Source: Myxococcota bacterium (lineage in GTDB: Bacteria > Myxococcota_A > UBA796 > CAJQPC01). Taken from it: DNA of 52,388 nucleotides. The notes below the pieces were generated by a model. That model worked only from the letters and a program-made list of their open reading frames with translations, searched no databases and had not been told where the DNA came from. The stretch spans positions 1 through 52,388 of the forward strand of contig JAKLKD010000016.1 in the NCBI GenBank assembly GCA_023150845.1, in the 5' to 3' direction. A program made the translations under genes and the position numbers. Below are positions 15,375-23,611 of the stretch, one piece after another. The first letter of the stretch is position 1. Each line of letters starts with the position of its first letter.

Positions 15375-18300
15375 CAGCGGCTCCCCTCTTGGGCGTCTAA
15401 GCCGGGGTGGGCGTGGCGAATTCGGGTGAGCGCGACGAAGCAGGCCGCGCGCTCAGACGCGCCCCGGCTCTCGGAGAAGTCGCGGAGCACCGGGGTGACC
15501 ACGGCGGCCAAGGACGCGTCCTCGACGGCGAGGTCGCGGAGCACCTCAACCAAGGCGAGCTTGGCCTTCCGCGCGGGCAAAGGCCGCAGCTTGGGGCCCC
15601 GATCAACCTCTTTGGGTGGACGGGCCGGGGGCACACCGTAGAGCGTCTGGCGTAAGAACGCCGCGAGCTGCTCGGCGCTGGCGGGGTGCGCGGCGGGCCG
15701 AGGCGGCGGGCCAGCCGGGGCCACGGGCGCGGCGCTGGCGGCTTTGCCTAAGGTCGAGGCCGGGGGCGGCGCGGGCTTCCAGCCCTCCGTGATGCCCCGG
15801 TCGCGGTAGAGCCCACGCACCGTACGCACGACGAAGGCCCGCACGTTGCGGTCGGGGGACTCGCTGAGGCGGAACAGCTCCTCGGGCAAGGCGAGGTGTT
15901 TGTGGCGGCCGATGAGGTCCATGCCCAAGGCGCGGGTCTCGGCGTCGAGGGACTCGCAGAAGCGGTAGACGGCCTCGGGGGTGAGCCGGGCGGGGTCGAT
16001 GCGGATGCGTTTGTTGTCGGGGTGCTCGTCCGCGGTGAGGGCCTTCCGAACAAAGGCGCGGACCTCGGCGTAAGAGACCTCGGAGAGCTGCACGAGGTCG
16101 GGCATCGGCGGCTGCCAGCGCGCCATCTCGAAGCGGGCGAGGTCCAGGGCCAGCTCACGGAGCTGGGCGCGGGGGTCCAAGAAGAGGGGCTTCACCCGCT
16201 CGAAGGTCAGCCAGTCGGCGGGGATCTCCGCGCCCGGGTCTACGGGGCGGTCGGTGAGCTCCAGGCCGAGATCGACGTGGTGGCGGCGCACATACCGCAG
16301 GGCGAAGCGGCCGAGGGGCGTGTCGCCCGGCGCCAGGACCATGTCCCACAGGGCCTCGCAGCCCGCGCTCGTCGTGTCGGTGTCGAAGGTGCGCTGCTCA
16401 CCCGCCAACATCTGCAAGAACGCCGTCTCGGAGATGATGCGGATCGGCGCGCCCTTGGCCATGAGCTGCTCGGCCTTCACCTGCTTGGAGCCCTTACGCC
16501 CCATGCCGTAGAGCGGCGAGCCCTCGTCGCCGATGACGAGGTAGTCGAGCTTGGGGCTCACGCCCGCGGCGTTGGAGCCGCCCGCCGAGGTGACCTTCCC
16601 CTCAGCGACGTCCCGGGTCATCGTGTTGAGCTTGCCGGTGAACAAGAAGCTCGCGCCCCCGAGGTCCACCTTCGCCGGGGCGGCGGCGCTGGGCGCGGCC
16701 TCGACGGGGGCGGCGTCTTTGGGAGCGAAGTCCGCGGGCAAGAAGGCCTTGACCATGTATTCGACGGCGAACTCGTGGTGGTGGGCCTCACCGCGCTGGA
16801 TGAGCTCCATCAGCCAGCCGAAGCCCAAGGCCGAGGGTGAGAAGCGCCGCACGTCCTTGAGCCAGCCCAGGGCCCGCTGAGAGAGCTCGCTGTTGAAGGA
16901 GAGGTCCCGCGCCCACTTGCGGCCGCTCGCGAGCAGCTCATTCCAGAAGGCCGAGGTGAGCCAGGTGGGCTCAAAAGCCACGGCCTTGATGAAGTCGGCG
17001 CCGAGATCGACGGCCTTCACGCGCTCCTGGTCCACCCAGGCCGCGGCCTGGGACCAGGTGCGGGGGTGGACGAGCAGGCGGCGGATGGCCTCGATGCCCA
17101 GCTCATCGGGGGAGAAGCGGCCCAGCGTGTCCATCGCCCAGCGGGCGACGTCGTAGTCGAGGCGGTCGTCGTCGAGGAGATCCCGGAAGAACGCCGCGCC
17201 GAGCTTGTTGAGCGGGTGGACCTTCACGAGCAGGTCCGAGGCGAACTCAAAGACCGTGTCGTCGCCGGAGAGCAGGCGCTCGCGGAACCAGTCCGTCGTG
17301 AGCTCCCGGGCGCCGAAGTGTTTGCGGATCGCCGCGGCGGCGAGGTCGTGGCCATACTCGCTGCCGAGCAGGCGCCCCCAGCCCTCCAGGCCTACGTCCG
17401 CGCGGGGGTCGCGGTCGGAGAGCAGGTCCCGGGCGAGGAGGCGCACGGCCTCGACCTCGTTGTTGGCGAGCTTGATGAGCCGGTCCAAGGAGAGGTCACG
17501 GGCATGCGTGCGCGCGTAGCCCGCCGCCCAGGTCGCCGCGTCGCTCGACGGCGACTCGAGGAGGCTCAGCACGGGCTCGTGCAGGCCCAGCTCACGGAAG
17601 CTCGCCTGCTCAAAGCGGGGCACGTTCTTGAGCAGCCACACGACGAAGTCGTGGACCTCATCGGAGATGACCACGGTGAGCCGGGCCACCCAGGCGGGCT
17701 CGACCTCACGCAGCTCGGCGCGGAAGTCGGCGCGCAGGGCGTCGGCGGCGAAGCGGCGGGCCTGCTCGGCCTGGGCCGTCTCCAGGAGCGAGAACAGCGG
17801 GCGGGGCGACCGGCGCCAGAGCTCCGGCGCGTAGCGGTACTTGAGCAGCGTGCTCGGGCGCGGGCTCAGCCGGAAGCCGCGTCGGCCGTACTGTTTGGTC
17901 TCGTGGTAGAAGATGTGAGAGGCCACCCACAGCTTCGCCCAGTTGGCGCTGTCGCTATAGGCCCGGAGCACCTGCACCGCCGCGTCGGCGTAGGCCGCGG
18001 GCAAGGTGAGGCTCAGGCCACGCAGGGTGCGCCAGGCGCGGCGCACGAGGTAGCTCAGGGTGACCTTGCGCACCTCTTGCTCGCGGAAGGACGTGGCGCA
18101 GGTGGTGTCGAGGCGGGCGACGATGGCGCCCCAGACCTCGTAGTCGCCCTTGGCCTCGGACTCCTTAAACACACGCTTGATGGCGCGCCAGGGGCCCCAG
18201 CGGAGCGCGACGTCGCGGATGACGGCGAGGAGGGCCGACCGGGCCCAGGGCTCGTCCGTGCGCCAGAGGGTGAGGATGACCTCGTCGAGGCGCAGGCGGT

Positions 18301-18619
18301 CCGGGGGCGGCACCTCGGCGTCGGGGCCGAGCACCGCGGCGAGGCGGGTCTCGCGCAGGCGGCGGCGCTCCTCGGCCTTCATCTGGTGGCGCACCTTGTG
18401 GGTGCGCAGCTCGGCGATGACGCCGTCGTAGGTGATCGCCCCGGGGCGCACCGGCGCCGTGACGCGGGGCTCATCGGACTCAGCGAGGGCACAGATGAGC
18501 TTCGGCAGCTCAGGGTCGCGGCAGGCCAGGGCCTCGCGCACGTCAGACAGTCGGATCGCGGCTTCCAACACACCCTCCTGGGGAGGCCAGCCCAGCACGT
18601 CTGAGGTGGTGGCCACCAC
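15374..18619 (-). CDS. Large HEAT-like protein with internal BRCT domain (retron-associated)
   Basis: 1081 aa. Residues about 1-625 and 750-940 are helical, HEAT-like. Residues about 650-740 form a BRCT domain of the DNA-ligase/RFC kind: SFLFTGKL ... KVTSAGGSN ... VSPKLDYLVIGD ... KAEQLMAKGAPIRIISETAFLQML. BRCT modules bind phosphopeptides or DNA ends. Ala/Pro-rich linkers flank it (630-648 and 950-982). The start is uncertain: GTG at 18619 has no clear ribosome site, while an in-frame TTG at 18568 has AGGAGG five bases upstream and would remove 17 residues. The stop overlaps the giant HEAT gene start by one base. No enzymatic motif seen; it is probably a DNA-damage or DNA-end sensing scaffold (inference). 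Confidence 0.82.
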   Translation of the reverse strand: MVATTSDVLGWPPQEGVLEAAIRLSDVREALACRDPELPKLICALAESDEPRVTAPVRPGAITYDGVIAELRTHKVRHQMKAEERRRLRETRLAAVLGPDAEVPPPDRLRLDEVILTLWRTDEPWARSALLAVIRDVALRWGPWRAIKRVFKESEAKGDYEVWGAIVARLDTTCATSFREQEVRKVTLSYLVRRAWRTLRGLSLTLPAAYADAAVQVLRAYSDSANWAKLWVASHIFYHETKQYGRRGFRLSPRPSTLLKYRYAPELWRRSPRPLFSLLETAQAEQARRFAADALRADFRAELREVEPAWVARLTVVISDEVHDFVVWLLKNVPRFEQASFRELGLHEPVLSLLESPSSDAATWAAGYARTHARDLSLDRLIKLANNEVEAVRLLARDLLSDRDPRADVGLEGWGRLLGSEYGHDLAAAAIRKHFGARELTTDWFRERLLSGDDTVFEFASDLLVKVHPLNKLGAAFFRDLLDDDRLDYDVARWAMDTLGRFSPDELGIEAIRRLLVHPRTWSQAAAWVDQERVKAVDLGADFIKAVAFEPTWLTSAFWNELLASGRKWARDLSFNSELSQRALGWLKDVRRFSPSALGFGWLMELIQRGEAHHHEFAVEYMVKAFLPADFAPKDAAPVEAAPSAAAPAKVDLGGASFLFTGKLNTMTRDVAEGKVTSAGGSNAAGVSPKLDYLVIGDEGSPLYGMGRKGSKQVKAEQLMAKGAPIRIISETAFLQMLAGEQRTFDTDTTSAGCEALWDMVLAPGDTPLGRFALRYVRRHHVDLGLELTDRPVDPGAEIPADWLTFERVKPLFLDPRAQLRELALDLARFEMARWQPPMPDLVQLSEVSYAEVRAFVRKALTADEHPDNKRIRIDPARLTPEAVYRFCESLDAETRALGMDLIGRHKHLALPEELFRLSESPDRNVRAFVVRTVRGLYRDRGITEGWKPAPPPASTLGKAASAAPVAPAGPPPRPAAHPASAEQLAAFLRQTLYGVPPARPPKEVDRGPKLRPLPARKAKLALVEVLRDLAVEDASLAAVVTPVLRDFSESRGASERAACFVALTRIRHAHPGLDAQEGSR

Positions 18620-18705
18620 CCGATCCCGTCTGGGCGAACCGGCTCTTTCTACCCCATCTCCAGGGTAAACGGGCGCCGCCCGCGCAAGAAAAGTTGGGCG
18701 CCCTG
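18620..18705 (-). other. Largest gap inside the defence operon; possible internal promoter or RNA leader
   Basis: These 86 bases (137 if the downstream gene starts at its TTG) are the only real gap in the ten-gene run. On the minus strand a 7-bp inverted repeat (GGGCGCC / GGCGCCC, about 19-base loop) sits just after the DUF5522 stop. A perfect 14-base palindrome covers the candidate GTG start. I could not find paired a1/a2 ends or a branching-G context that would make this a convincing retron msr-msd. An internal promoter or an RNA element remains possible. Confidence 0.3.
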
Positions 18706-18915
18706 TCAGCGCGCGCCCGGACGCCCCGCGCGACGCTGCTCTTCGGGGGGGTAGGGGCAGTGGCGGCAGCCGTTGCCGCAGCAGTGGCCGCGCGCGGCCA
18801 AGGCGCCCGCGGTGAGCACGGTGTAGCCCGACTGCGGATCGATGTAGGTGGGGCGACCCAGCTTCTGGGCCAGCTCATGCGCGCGGAGCGCGGCGGGGCT
18901 TGGGGGTGCGCCCAC
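18706..18915 (-). CDS. Small DUF5522-type cysteine-rich protein
   Basis: 69 aa from a GTG start with a strong GGAGG ribosome site five bases upstream, lying inside the 3' end of the nuclease gene (41-base overlap). The C-terminus carries the family signature CCGNGCRHCPYPPEE, four closely spaced cysteines plus histidine that could bind a metal. Upstream of it is LGRPTYIDPQSGYTVLTAGALAARGHC, also typical of this small family. Such proteins occur widely in bacteria as stand-alone genes, often of unknown role. The overlap with the Bax1-like gene means translation is probably coupled. Any functional link with the helicase-nuclease pair is inference. Confidence 0.8.
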   Translation of the reverse strand: MGAPPSPAALRAHELAQKLGRPTYIDPQSGYTVLTAGALAARGHCCGNGCRHCPYPPEEQRRAGRPGAR

Positions 18916-20155
18916 GGGGGCCTCCTTCTTCGGATTGGGGCGTTGGAGCGGCGACGATCGGCGGCGCGAGGCGCTCGATGGCGGCGAGCACGTCCTTCGC
19001 GGGCACGACCTCTTTAAAGGGGATGATCTGGCCCTTGAAGCCCTCAATGCCGCCCTTCGCGGCGTCGAGGCGGCTTGAGACGGCGAGCACGAGCCGCGCG
19101 GACCCAGCGCCCTTGAGCGCGGTGAGCCGCCGCTTGAGCCAGTCCTTGCGCCAGAAGCCGACGATCTCCAGGTGTGCCACCCGCTCCCCTTGGGTGAAGG
19201 TGAAGCAGGGAAAGAGCAGCTCTTGACCCGTCAACTTCAAGGGCTGGCCGCCGCGGGAGAGCGTCCAGGGGCTCTCCAGGGCCAAGAAGCGCTCCTGAAA
19301 CCACTCCTCGACCCGGGTGACGTAGGCGCCTTGGTCGCGGGTGTAGGGGCGCAGGCCGGTCTCGGAGCTGAGGTTCAGGGTGTGCCGCACCTTCCGCACG
19401 CCCCAGCGGATCTCGGCCTCCAGGCGCCAGGGGCAGGTCTGGAGCAGCAAGGTCGGCAGCCACGAGGCCAAGGCGAGCCCGTAGCGTGTGCTGTGTTGCA
19501 GCAAAGAGGTGGGCCCATCGAGCTGAAAGCGCCAGCCGCCCTCAGCCGGGGTCACCCGCGCCATGAGGCCGTGGAACTTCACCGCGCGGTAGAGCTGCTG
19601 CAGGCGCTCGGGGCTCGGCCCCTCCAAGGTCACGGTCAGCTCTTGGCAGCGTAAGAGCACGGACTGCACCAAGGACACGTTGTAGCGTTGCAGGAGCCAG
19701 GCGCCGTCGGGCACGTCGAAGGCGCGGAGGGTCTGCTCATCCTTACGGTCGCCGAAGAGCGCCCGGCGAAGCTCCTCTTCCGGCCGGTCGTACATCACCG
19801 CGAGCTCGGCCCAGACCTCGTTCGCGCGCTGAATCGACGGCGTAGGCCCCACCCGCTCAAAGAGGCGGCGACGAAGCTCATCTGAAGGCACCGTCGGCTC
19901 CGCCGTCCACTCGGCGCGGTCCTCCAAGACCTTCGCCAGCCCGCGCACGACCTTCACGTCGATGCCGTCGCCGATGAGATCCTCGACCTCCACCCGCAGC
20001 TCGCCAAGGCTGAGGCCCCTCGTGAGGCCGCCGCGGAAGATCTCGACGAGCTCGTCCGCGCGCTCGATGTTCGCGGGCTTGGTCACGTCCAAGAAGGACG
20101 GATGAAGCTCACGCTCCTTGTTGACCCGCACCCGGATCAGCTCAGCGGTAAGCAT
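18875..20155 (-). CDS. Bax1-like DUF790 nuclease, partner of XPB helicase
   Basis: 426 aa, full length for DUF790. Bax1 is known in archaea as the structure-specific endonuclease that binds XPB and cuts DNA bubbles. Family features seen: an N-terminal PFAM-like block LHPSFLDVTKPANIERADELVEIF and, near the C-terminus, VAHLEIVGFWRKDWLKRRL, whose acidic residue lies in the PD-(D/E)XK-type core. The C-terminal tail (about 395-426) is basic and Pro-rich. Its ATG lies 14 bases inside the end of the XPB-like gene, so the two are translated together. Pairing with XPB is the strongest support. The catalytic set was not checked residue by residue. Confidence 0.87.
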   Translation of the reverse strand: MLTAELIRVRVNKERELHPSFLDVTKPANIERADELVEIFRGGLTRGLSLGELRVEVEDLIGDGIDVKVVRGLAKVLEDRAEWTAEPTVPSDELRRRLFERVGPTPSIQRANEVWAELAVMYDRPEEELRRALFGDRKDEQTLRAFDVPDGAWLLQRYNVSLVQSVLLRCQELTVTLEGPSPERLQQLYRAVKFHGLMARVTPAEGGWRFQLDGPTSLLQHSTRYGLALASWLPTLLLQTCPWRLEAEIRWGVRKVRHTLNLSSETGLRPYTRDQGAYVTRVEEWFQERFLALESPWTLSRGGQPLKLTGQELLFPCFTFTQGERVAHLEIVGFWRKDWLKRRLTALKGAGSARLVLAVSSRLDAAKGGIEGFKGQIIPFKEVVPAKDVLAAIERLAPPIVAAPTPQSEEGGPRGRTPKPRRAPRA

Positions 20156-21506
20156 CGTGCTCGTTCCGTCGCTCGCTGGTGAGCTGCTCGGTGGTGTCTA
20201 AGGTGACGACCTCGTAGAGCACGGCCCGTTTGCCCGGTTTTGGCCGCAAGATTCGACCAAGGCGCTGAACGTGCTCTCGCACCGTGGCCGTGCCCGAGAG
20301 CACCACGCCCACCTGGGCCGCGGGGATGTCCACCCCCTCGTTGAGCACCCGGGAGGTCACCACGGCCATGTAGCGCCCGGCCTCGAAGCGCTGGAGGATC
20401 TCCCGGCGCTCGTCCGCCGCCGTCTCATGGGTGATGCAGGGGATGCCGAAGGCGCGGCTGATGCGGTAGACCGTGGCGTTGTCGTTGGTGAAGATGATGG
20501 TGCGCTCACCCTCGTGCTGGCGGAGCACCTCGTCGAGCTCATCGAGCTTCGCTTGGGCGCCGTGCATCACCCGCCGGGCCTCGCGGTGGGCCCGCAGCGC
20601 CGCCCGGCCCGCCTTCGAGCGGGAGGCGACCTGCAAGAAGCGCTGCCAGCCCTGGGGGCCGCGCATGTTGATGCGCTGGGCGGCGACGAAGCTCCGGTAG
20701 GTCTTGCGGGCCTCGTCGTAAGCGGCCTGCTCCTCTGCGGAGAGGCAGACCTCAAGGCGCATCACCTCATACTCGGCGAGCACCTGGCCGGAGAGCTCCT
20801 TGATGCCCTTCTGGTAGACCACGGGGCCGACGAGCTCATCGAGGCGCTGGTGCAGGCCGTCCGGGCGCTCCGGCGTGGCGCTGAGCCCCAGCCGCCACGG
20901 CGCGAGGCAGAGCTCGGCGACCTGGGCGTAGCTCTCTGAAGGCAGGTGGTGGACCTCATCAAAGACGATGAGCCCGAAGCGGTCGCCGTAGCGGTCCATG
21001 TGCAGGTAGGCGCTGTCATAGGTCGAGACGGTGAGCGGCCGGATGTCGTGCTGGCCGCCGCCCAACATGCCCACCTCCAGGCCGAAGGCCCGGCTGAGCA
21101 CACCGTGCCACTGGTTCACGAGGTCAATCGTCGGGGCGACGACGAGGCAAGAGCGCCGGGCGTCGGCGAGGCAGAGCTCGGCGACGAAGGACTTGCCCGC
21201 GCCCGTGGGCAGCACCACCACCCCGCGCCGCCCGGCCTTGCGCCAGGCCTCGACGGCCTCGGCCTGGTAGTCCCGGGGCGGGTGCTTCGTGGCGTGCACC
21301 AGCTCGTCCAGGCGGGTGTAGGCCCGGGCGGCGTCCTGCAGCGGCTCCCCTCGGGCGTGAAAGTCGAGGATCAGCTCGTGGTAACGCCGGGCCTCACCCC
21401 GGGGCATGTCGACGCGGTCATCCCAGACGAAGCCCGGCGGCAAGGCCCGGGCGCGCTCAAAGCCCCGGAGGAGGAGCGTGCCGCGATCGTACTGGAGGGT
21501 GATCAT
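20142..21506 (-). CDS. XPB-like superfamily 2 DNA helicase
   Basis: 454 aa, the short bacterial/archaeal XPB type. Motifs seen: Walker A PTGAGKS at 100-106, APTIDLVNQW (Ia), DEVHH at 183-187, GLSATPER at 207-214 and, near the end, NEGVDIPAAQ and QRLGRILRP, the motif VI form typical of XPB. A thumb-like helical insertion lies at about 255-320. It unwinds DNA for a partner nuclease; in known systems this is Bax1, encoded next here with a 14-base overlap. An ATGA overlap with the HNH gene upstream ties it to the Septu-like pair. It could serve nucleotide excision repair, but its place inside a defence operon argues for recruitment to immunity (inference). Confidence 0.9.
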   Translation of the reverse strand: MITLQYDRGTLLLRGFERARALPPGFVWDDRVDMPRGEARRYHELILDFHARGEPLQDAARAYTRLDELVHATKHPPRDYQAEAVEAWRKAGRRGVVVLPTGAGKSFVAELCLADARRSCLVVAPTIDLVNQWHGVLSRAFGLEVGMLGGGQHDIRPLTVSTYDSAYLHMDRYGDRFGLIVFDEVHHLPSESYAQVAELCLAPWRLGLSATPERPDGLHQRLDELVGPVVYQKGIKELSGQVLAEYEVMRLEVCLSAEEQAAYDEARKTYRSFVAAQRINMRGPQGWQRFLQVASRSKAGRAALRAHREARRVMHGAQAKLDELDEVLRQHEGERTIIFTNDNATVYRISRAFGIPCITHETAADERREILQRFEAGRYMAVVTSRVLNEGVDIPAAQVGVVLSGTATVREHVQRLGRILRPKPGKRAVLYEVVTLDTTEQLTSERRNEHDAYR

Positions 21507-22285
21507 GCCGGGAGCGCATAACGTGGTGGGGGCGGGTCGGGGAGCTTGGTGAGCAGGGAGGCGGCGGTGGTCGGGTAAGTCGCGCAGAAGGTGTTGAACG
21601 GAGAGAGCTCTCGACCCTCACGATCAAGCGCCCACACCACGAGCTCCGGGCGATCTGCCTCGTGTACCGCGGAGGTGAGGCGGCGCTCCTGCTCGGCGTC
21701 TGGACGCGCCAAGAACTCGGCCACGGCCTCAGACAGCGCCCGCCACGCCCGCCGGCGGCCGAGGGTGACCGCCTCGATGTTCAGCGGCAAGAGCTTGGGC
21801 GAGCAGGTCGCGTCACCGACCGGATCAGGCGCGCCCGTCTCGGGGTCCAACCGCGCCACGAGCTGGCCAGTGTCCGGCTCAAAGACAAGGTGATCCCAAG
21901 GATCTTGGCGGGTGGGGTCCAGGAGCAGCGGCGTGCCGTCCGCCGCCACCGGGAGCTGCGCGCCCTTCTTGCGGTTGCAGGGCGTGCAGACCCACAGGAG
22001 GTTCTCCCAGACGAACACCACCTCGGGATACCGGGCTTTGGGGCGGTAATGTTCAACATCGGCGGCGCGGGAGTCGGCGCACCAGACGCAGCGCTCGCGG
22101 GGACCCACCATCTGCTGTAGCGCCGAGATGACCCCGCCCATCTCTTTGGCGCGGCGGTGTTTGTCCCACCGTTGGTTGACGTCGGGCGAAATTCCAGACG
22201 CGCGCTCGGCGTCTAGCTCGGCTTGACGGGCCTTGAGCCAGCCCTCCGGCGCCTCATGGAGCGCAGGGCGATACAAACGCCGCAT
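21503..22285 (-). CDS. ptuB: HNH endonuclease, Septu PtuB type
   Basis: 260 aa. The HNH core lies at about 66-110: CVWC, then VEHYRPK, then WENLLWVCTPCNRKKG. The two Cys pairs (66/69 and 100/103) would hold structural zinc, and His79, Asn95 and Asn104 form the His-Asn-His-type centre. This matches the HNH family called 'retron system putative HNH endonuclease' and PtuB of Septu. The start shares one base with the stop of the ATPase gene (TGATG), the normal PtuA-PtuB arrangement. The C-terminus overlaps the XPB gene start by four bases. Predicted to cleave nucleic acid when the ATPase partner releases or activates it. Confidence 0.87.
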   Translation of the reverse strand: MRRLYRPALHEAPEGWLKARQAELDAERASGISPDVNQRWDKHRRAKEMGGVISALQQMVGPRERCVWCADSRAADVEHYRPKARYPEVVFVWENLLWVCTPCNRKKGAQLPVAADGTPLLLDPTRQDPWDHLVFEPDTGQLVARLDPETGAPDPVGDATCSPKLLPLNIEAVTLGRRRAWRALSEAVAEFLARPDAEQERRLTSAVHEADRPELVVWALDREGRELSPFNTFCATYPTTAASLLTKLPDPPPPRYALPA

Positions 22286-23538
22286 CAGGGATCCGCGCCA
22301 AAGTAGAGCGCGGTGAGCTCTTCCAAGCGGGCACGTTGGGCCTCAGACATCGGCGCGCGCTGACGATCTCGGGCGCGAAGGCTGGCGTACTCGGCCTGCT
22401 CAGTGACGGCCTCATCGGAGCGGGTGTGCTCTAAGCCGAAGGCGTCGCTGGTGAGGATCTCGCTGGCGGTCTGGCGAACGATGCGCGCGCGCTCGGCCTC
22501 GGGCACACGCAGGGCGTCGAAGCCGCCGTCGGGATCAGGCAGGCGGTAGAGCCCGCCGGGATCCGTCGCCTGGACCACGAGGGGGCTGTGTGAGGTCACC
22601 AGGAACTGCACCGCCGGGAAGCGCTCCTTGAGCCAGAAGCCGATGCGGCGCTGCCAAGACGGGTGCAGGTGCGCGTCGACCTCGTCGATGAGCACCACGC
22701 CAGGGTGAGGGACGACGAGGCGCTCACCGCTCCACTTGACTAGACCCAGTGCCCCGTAGGTGTTGCTCATGTGGCGCAGGAGATCGATGAGCAGGGCCAA
22801 AGCCGAGCGATAGCCGTCGCTCATGTCGTGAAGCGAGAGCTCCACGCCGCCAGGCCCGGAGAGCTGCACACCCTCGGAGCTGACCTTCACCACCCGAAAC
22901 CCTTGCTGCAAGAAGTCGTCGTTGAGGAGATCGGTCACCTGACCAAGCAGCGCCTCGGCGGACTTGTCACCCTCTAACGCCTTAAACTTTAGGGACTTGA
23001 GCCACTCCGTCGAGTCGGCGAGGGTGGCGTCTTCACGGAACAGCGTCGCGAAGCGAGGGGCCGGGCCGGACGCGGCCATGAGCGTCGCGGCCTCAGACGT
23101 GGACGCGGAGAGGCGACGGAAGGGGCCGTAGCCTGCGTAGAAGGCGGATTTTTCAAGGAGACGCCACATGCGACCGGAATCACCATAGATAAGCGTGTAT
23201 GGGCCTTCGAGGGAGACTTGGTCATTACGGTATTCAACCCCGACAGCGAAGCCGACCCGCTCAACTCCCCTGTCCGGCGATGTCGCCACCGTCAGGTCAA
23301 GGGTGATCTCAGCGATCTTGGCGTTTTTCTGGAGCAGCTCGCCGTCATTCTGGAGCTCATTCCCACGGGTTGTCCCCATCAATCCCCACGCCACCGCCCG
23401 CAGCAACGTCGTCTTCCCCGACCCGTTCACCCCCGCGAAGACGTTCCACCCCGCGTAAGAGCCATCAGGCCGCTGCAGAGGGAACTCCAAGGCGGTGAAG
23501 CCTCGGACGTTCGTTAAGCTCAGCGCGTGGATGTACAC
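22285..23538 (-). CDS. ptuA: AAA/ABC-type ATPase, Septu PtuA type
   Basis: 417 aa. Walker A GVNGSGKTTLL at 36-46, an ABC-like signature LHDMSDGYRSALALL, Walker B GVVLIDEVDAHLHP and a switch histidine in LVTSHSPLVVQ place it with the RecF/OLD-like ATPases. Together with the adjacent HNH gene it forms the two-gene Septu pattern, where the ATPase senses phage and controls the nuclease. ATPase plus HNH sets also occur with type I retrons, so the gene could instead belong to the RT further along the operon. The GTG start at 23538 follows an AGGGA site. It is the first gene of the run; the 73 bases upstream should hold the promoter, but no convincing -35/-10 pair was seen. Confidence 0.87.
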   Translation of the reverse strand: MYIHALSLTNVRGFTALEFPLQRPDGSYAGWNVFAGVNGSGKTTLLRAVAWGLMGTTRGNELQNDGELLQKNAKIAEITLDLTVATSPDRGVERVGFAVGVEYRNDQVSLEGPYTLIYGDSGRMWRLLEKSAFYAGYGPFRRLSASTSEAATLMAASGPAPRFATLFREDATLADSTEWLKSLKFKALEGDKSAEALLGQVTDLLNDDFLQQGFRVVKVSSEGVQLSGPGGVELSLHDMSDGYRSALALLIDLLRHMSNTYGALGLVKWSGERLVVPHPGVVLIDEVDAHLHPSWQRRIGFWLKERFPAVQFLVTSHSPLVVQATDPGGLYRLPDPDGGFDALRVPEAERARIVRQTASEILTSDAFGLEHTRSDEAVTEQAEYASLRARDRQRAPMSEAQRARLEELTALYFGADP

Positions 23539-23611
23539 GAAGGATCCCTGGGTTCAGCACGGCGACTCGACGACCACCATAACCCAGCCTACGCGCGCTG
23601 ACGCCTCCCCC

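Noticed and set aside
18620-18705. This gap as the retron msr-msd RNA
   Set aside because: Only one short inverted repeat is visible, with no a1/a2 pair or branch-site context. Kept as a possible leader, not called as ncRNA of the retron.
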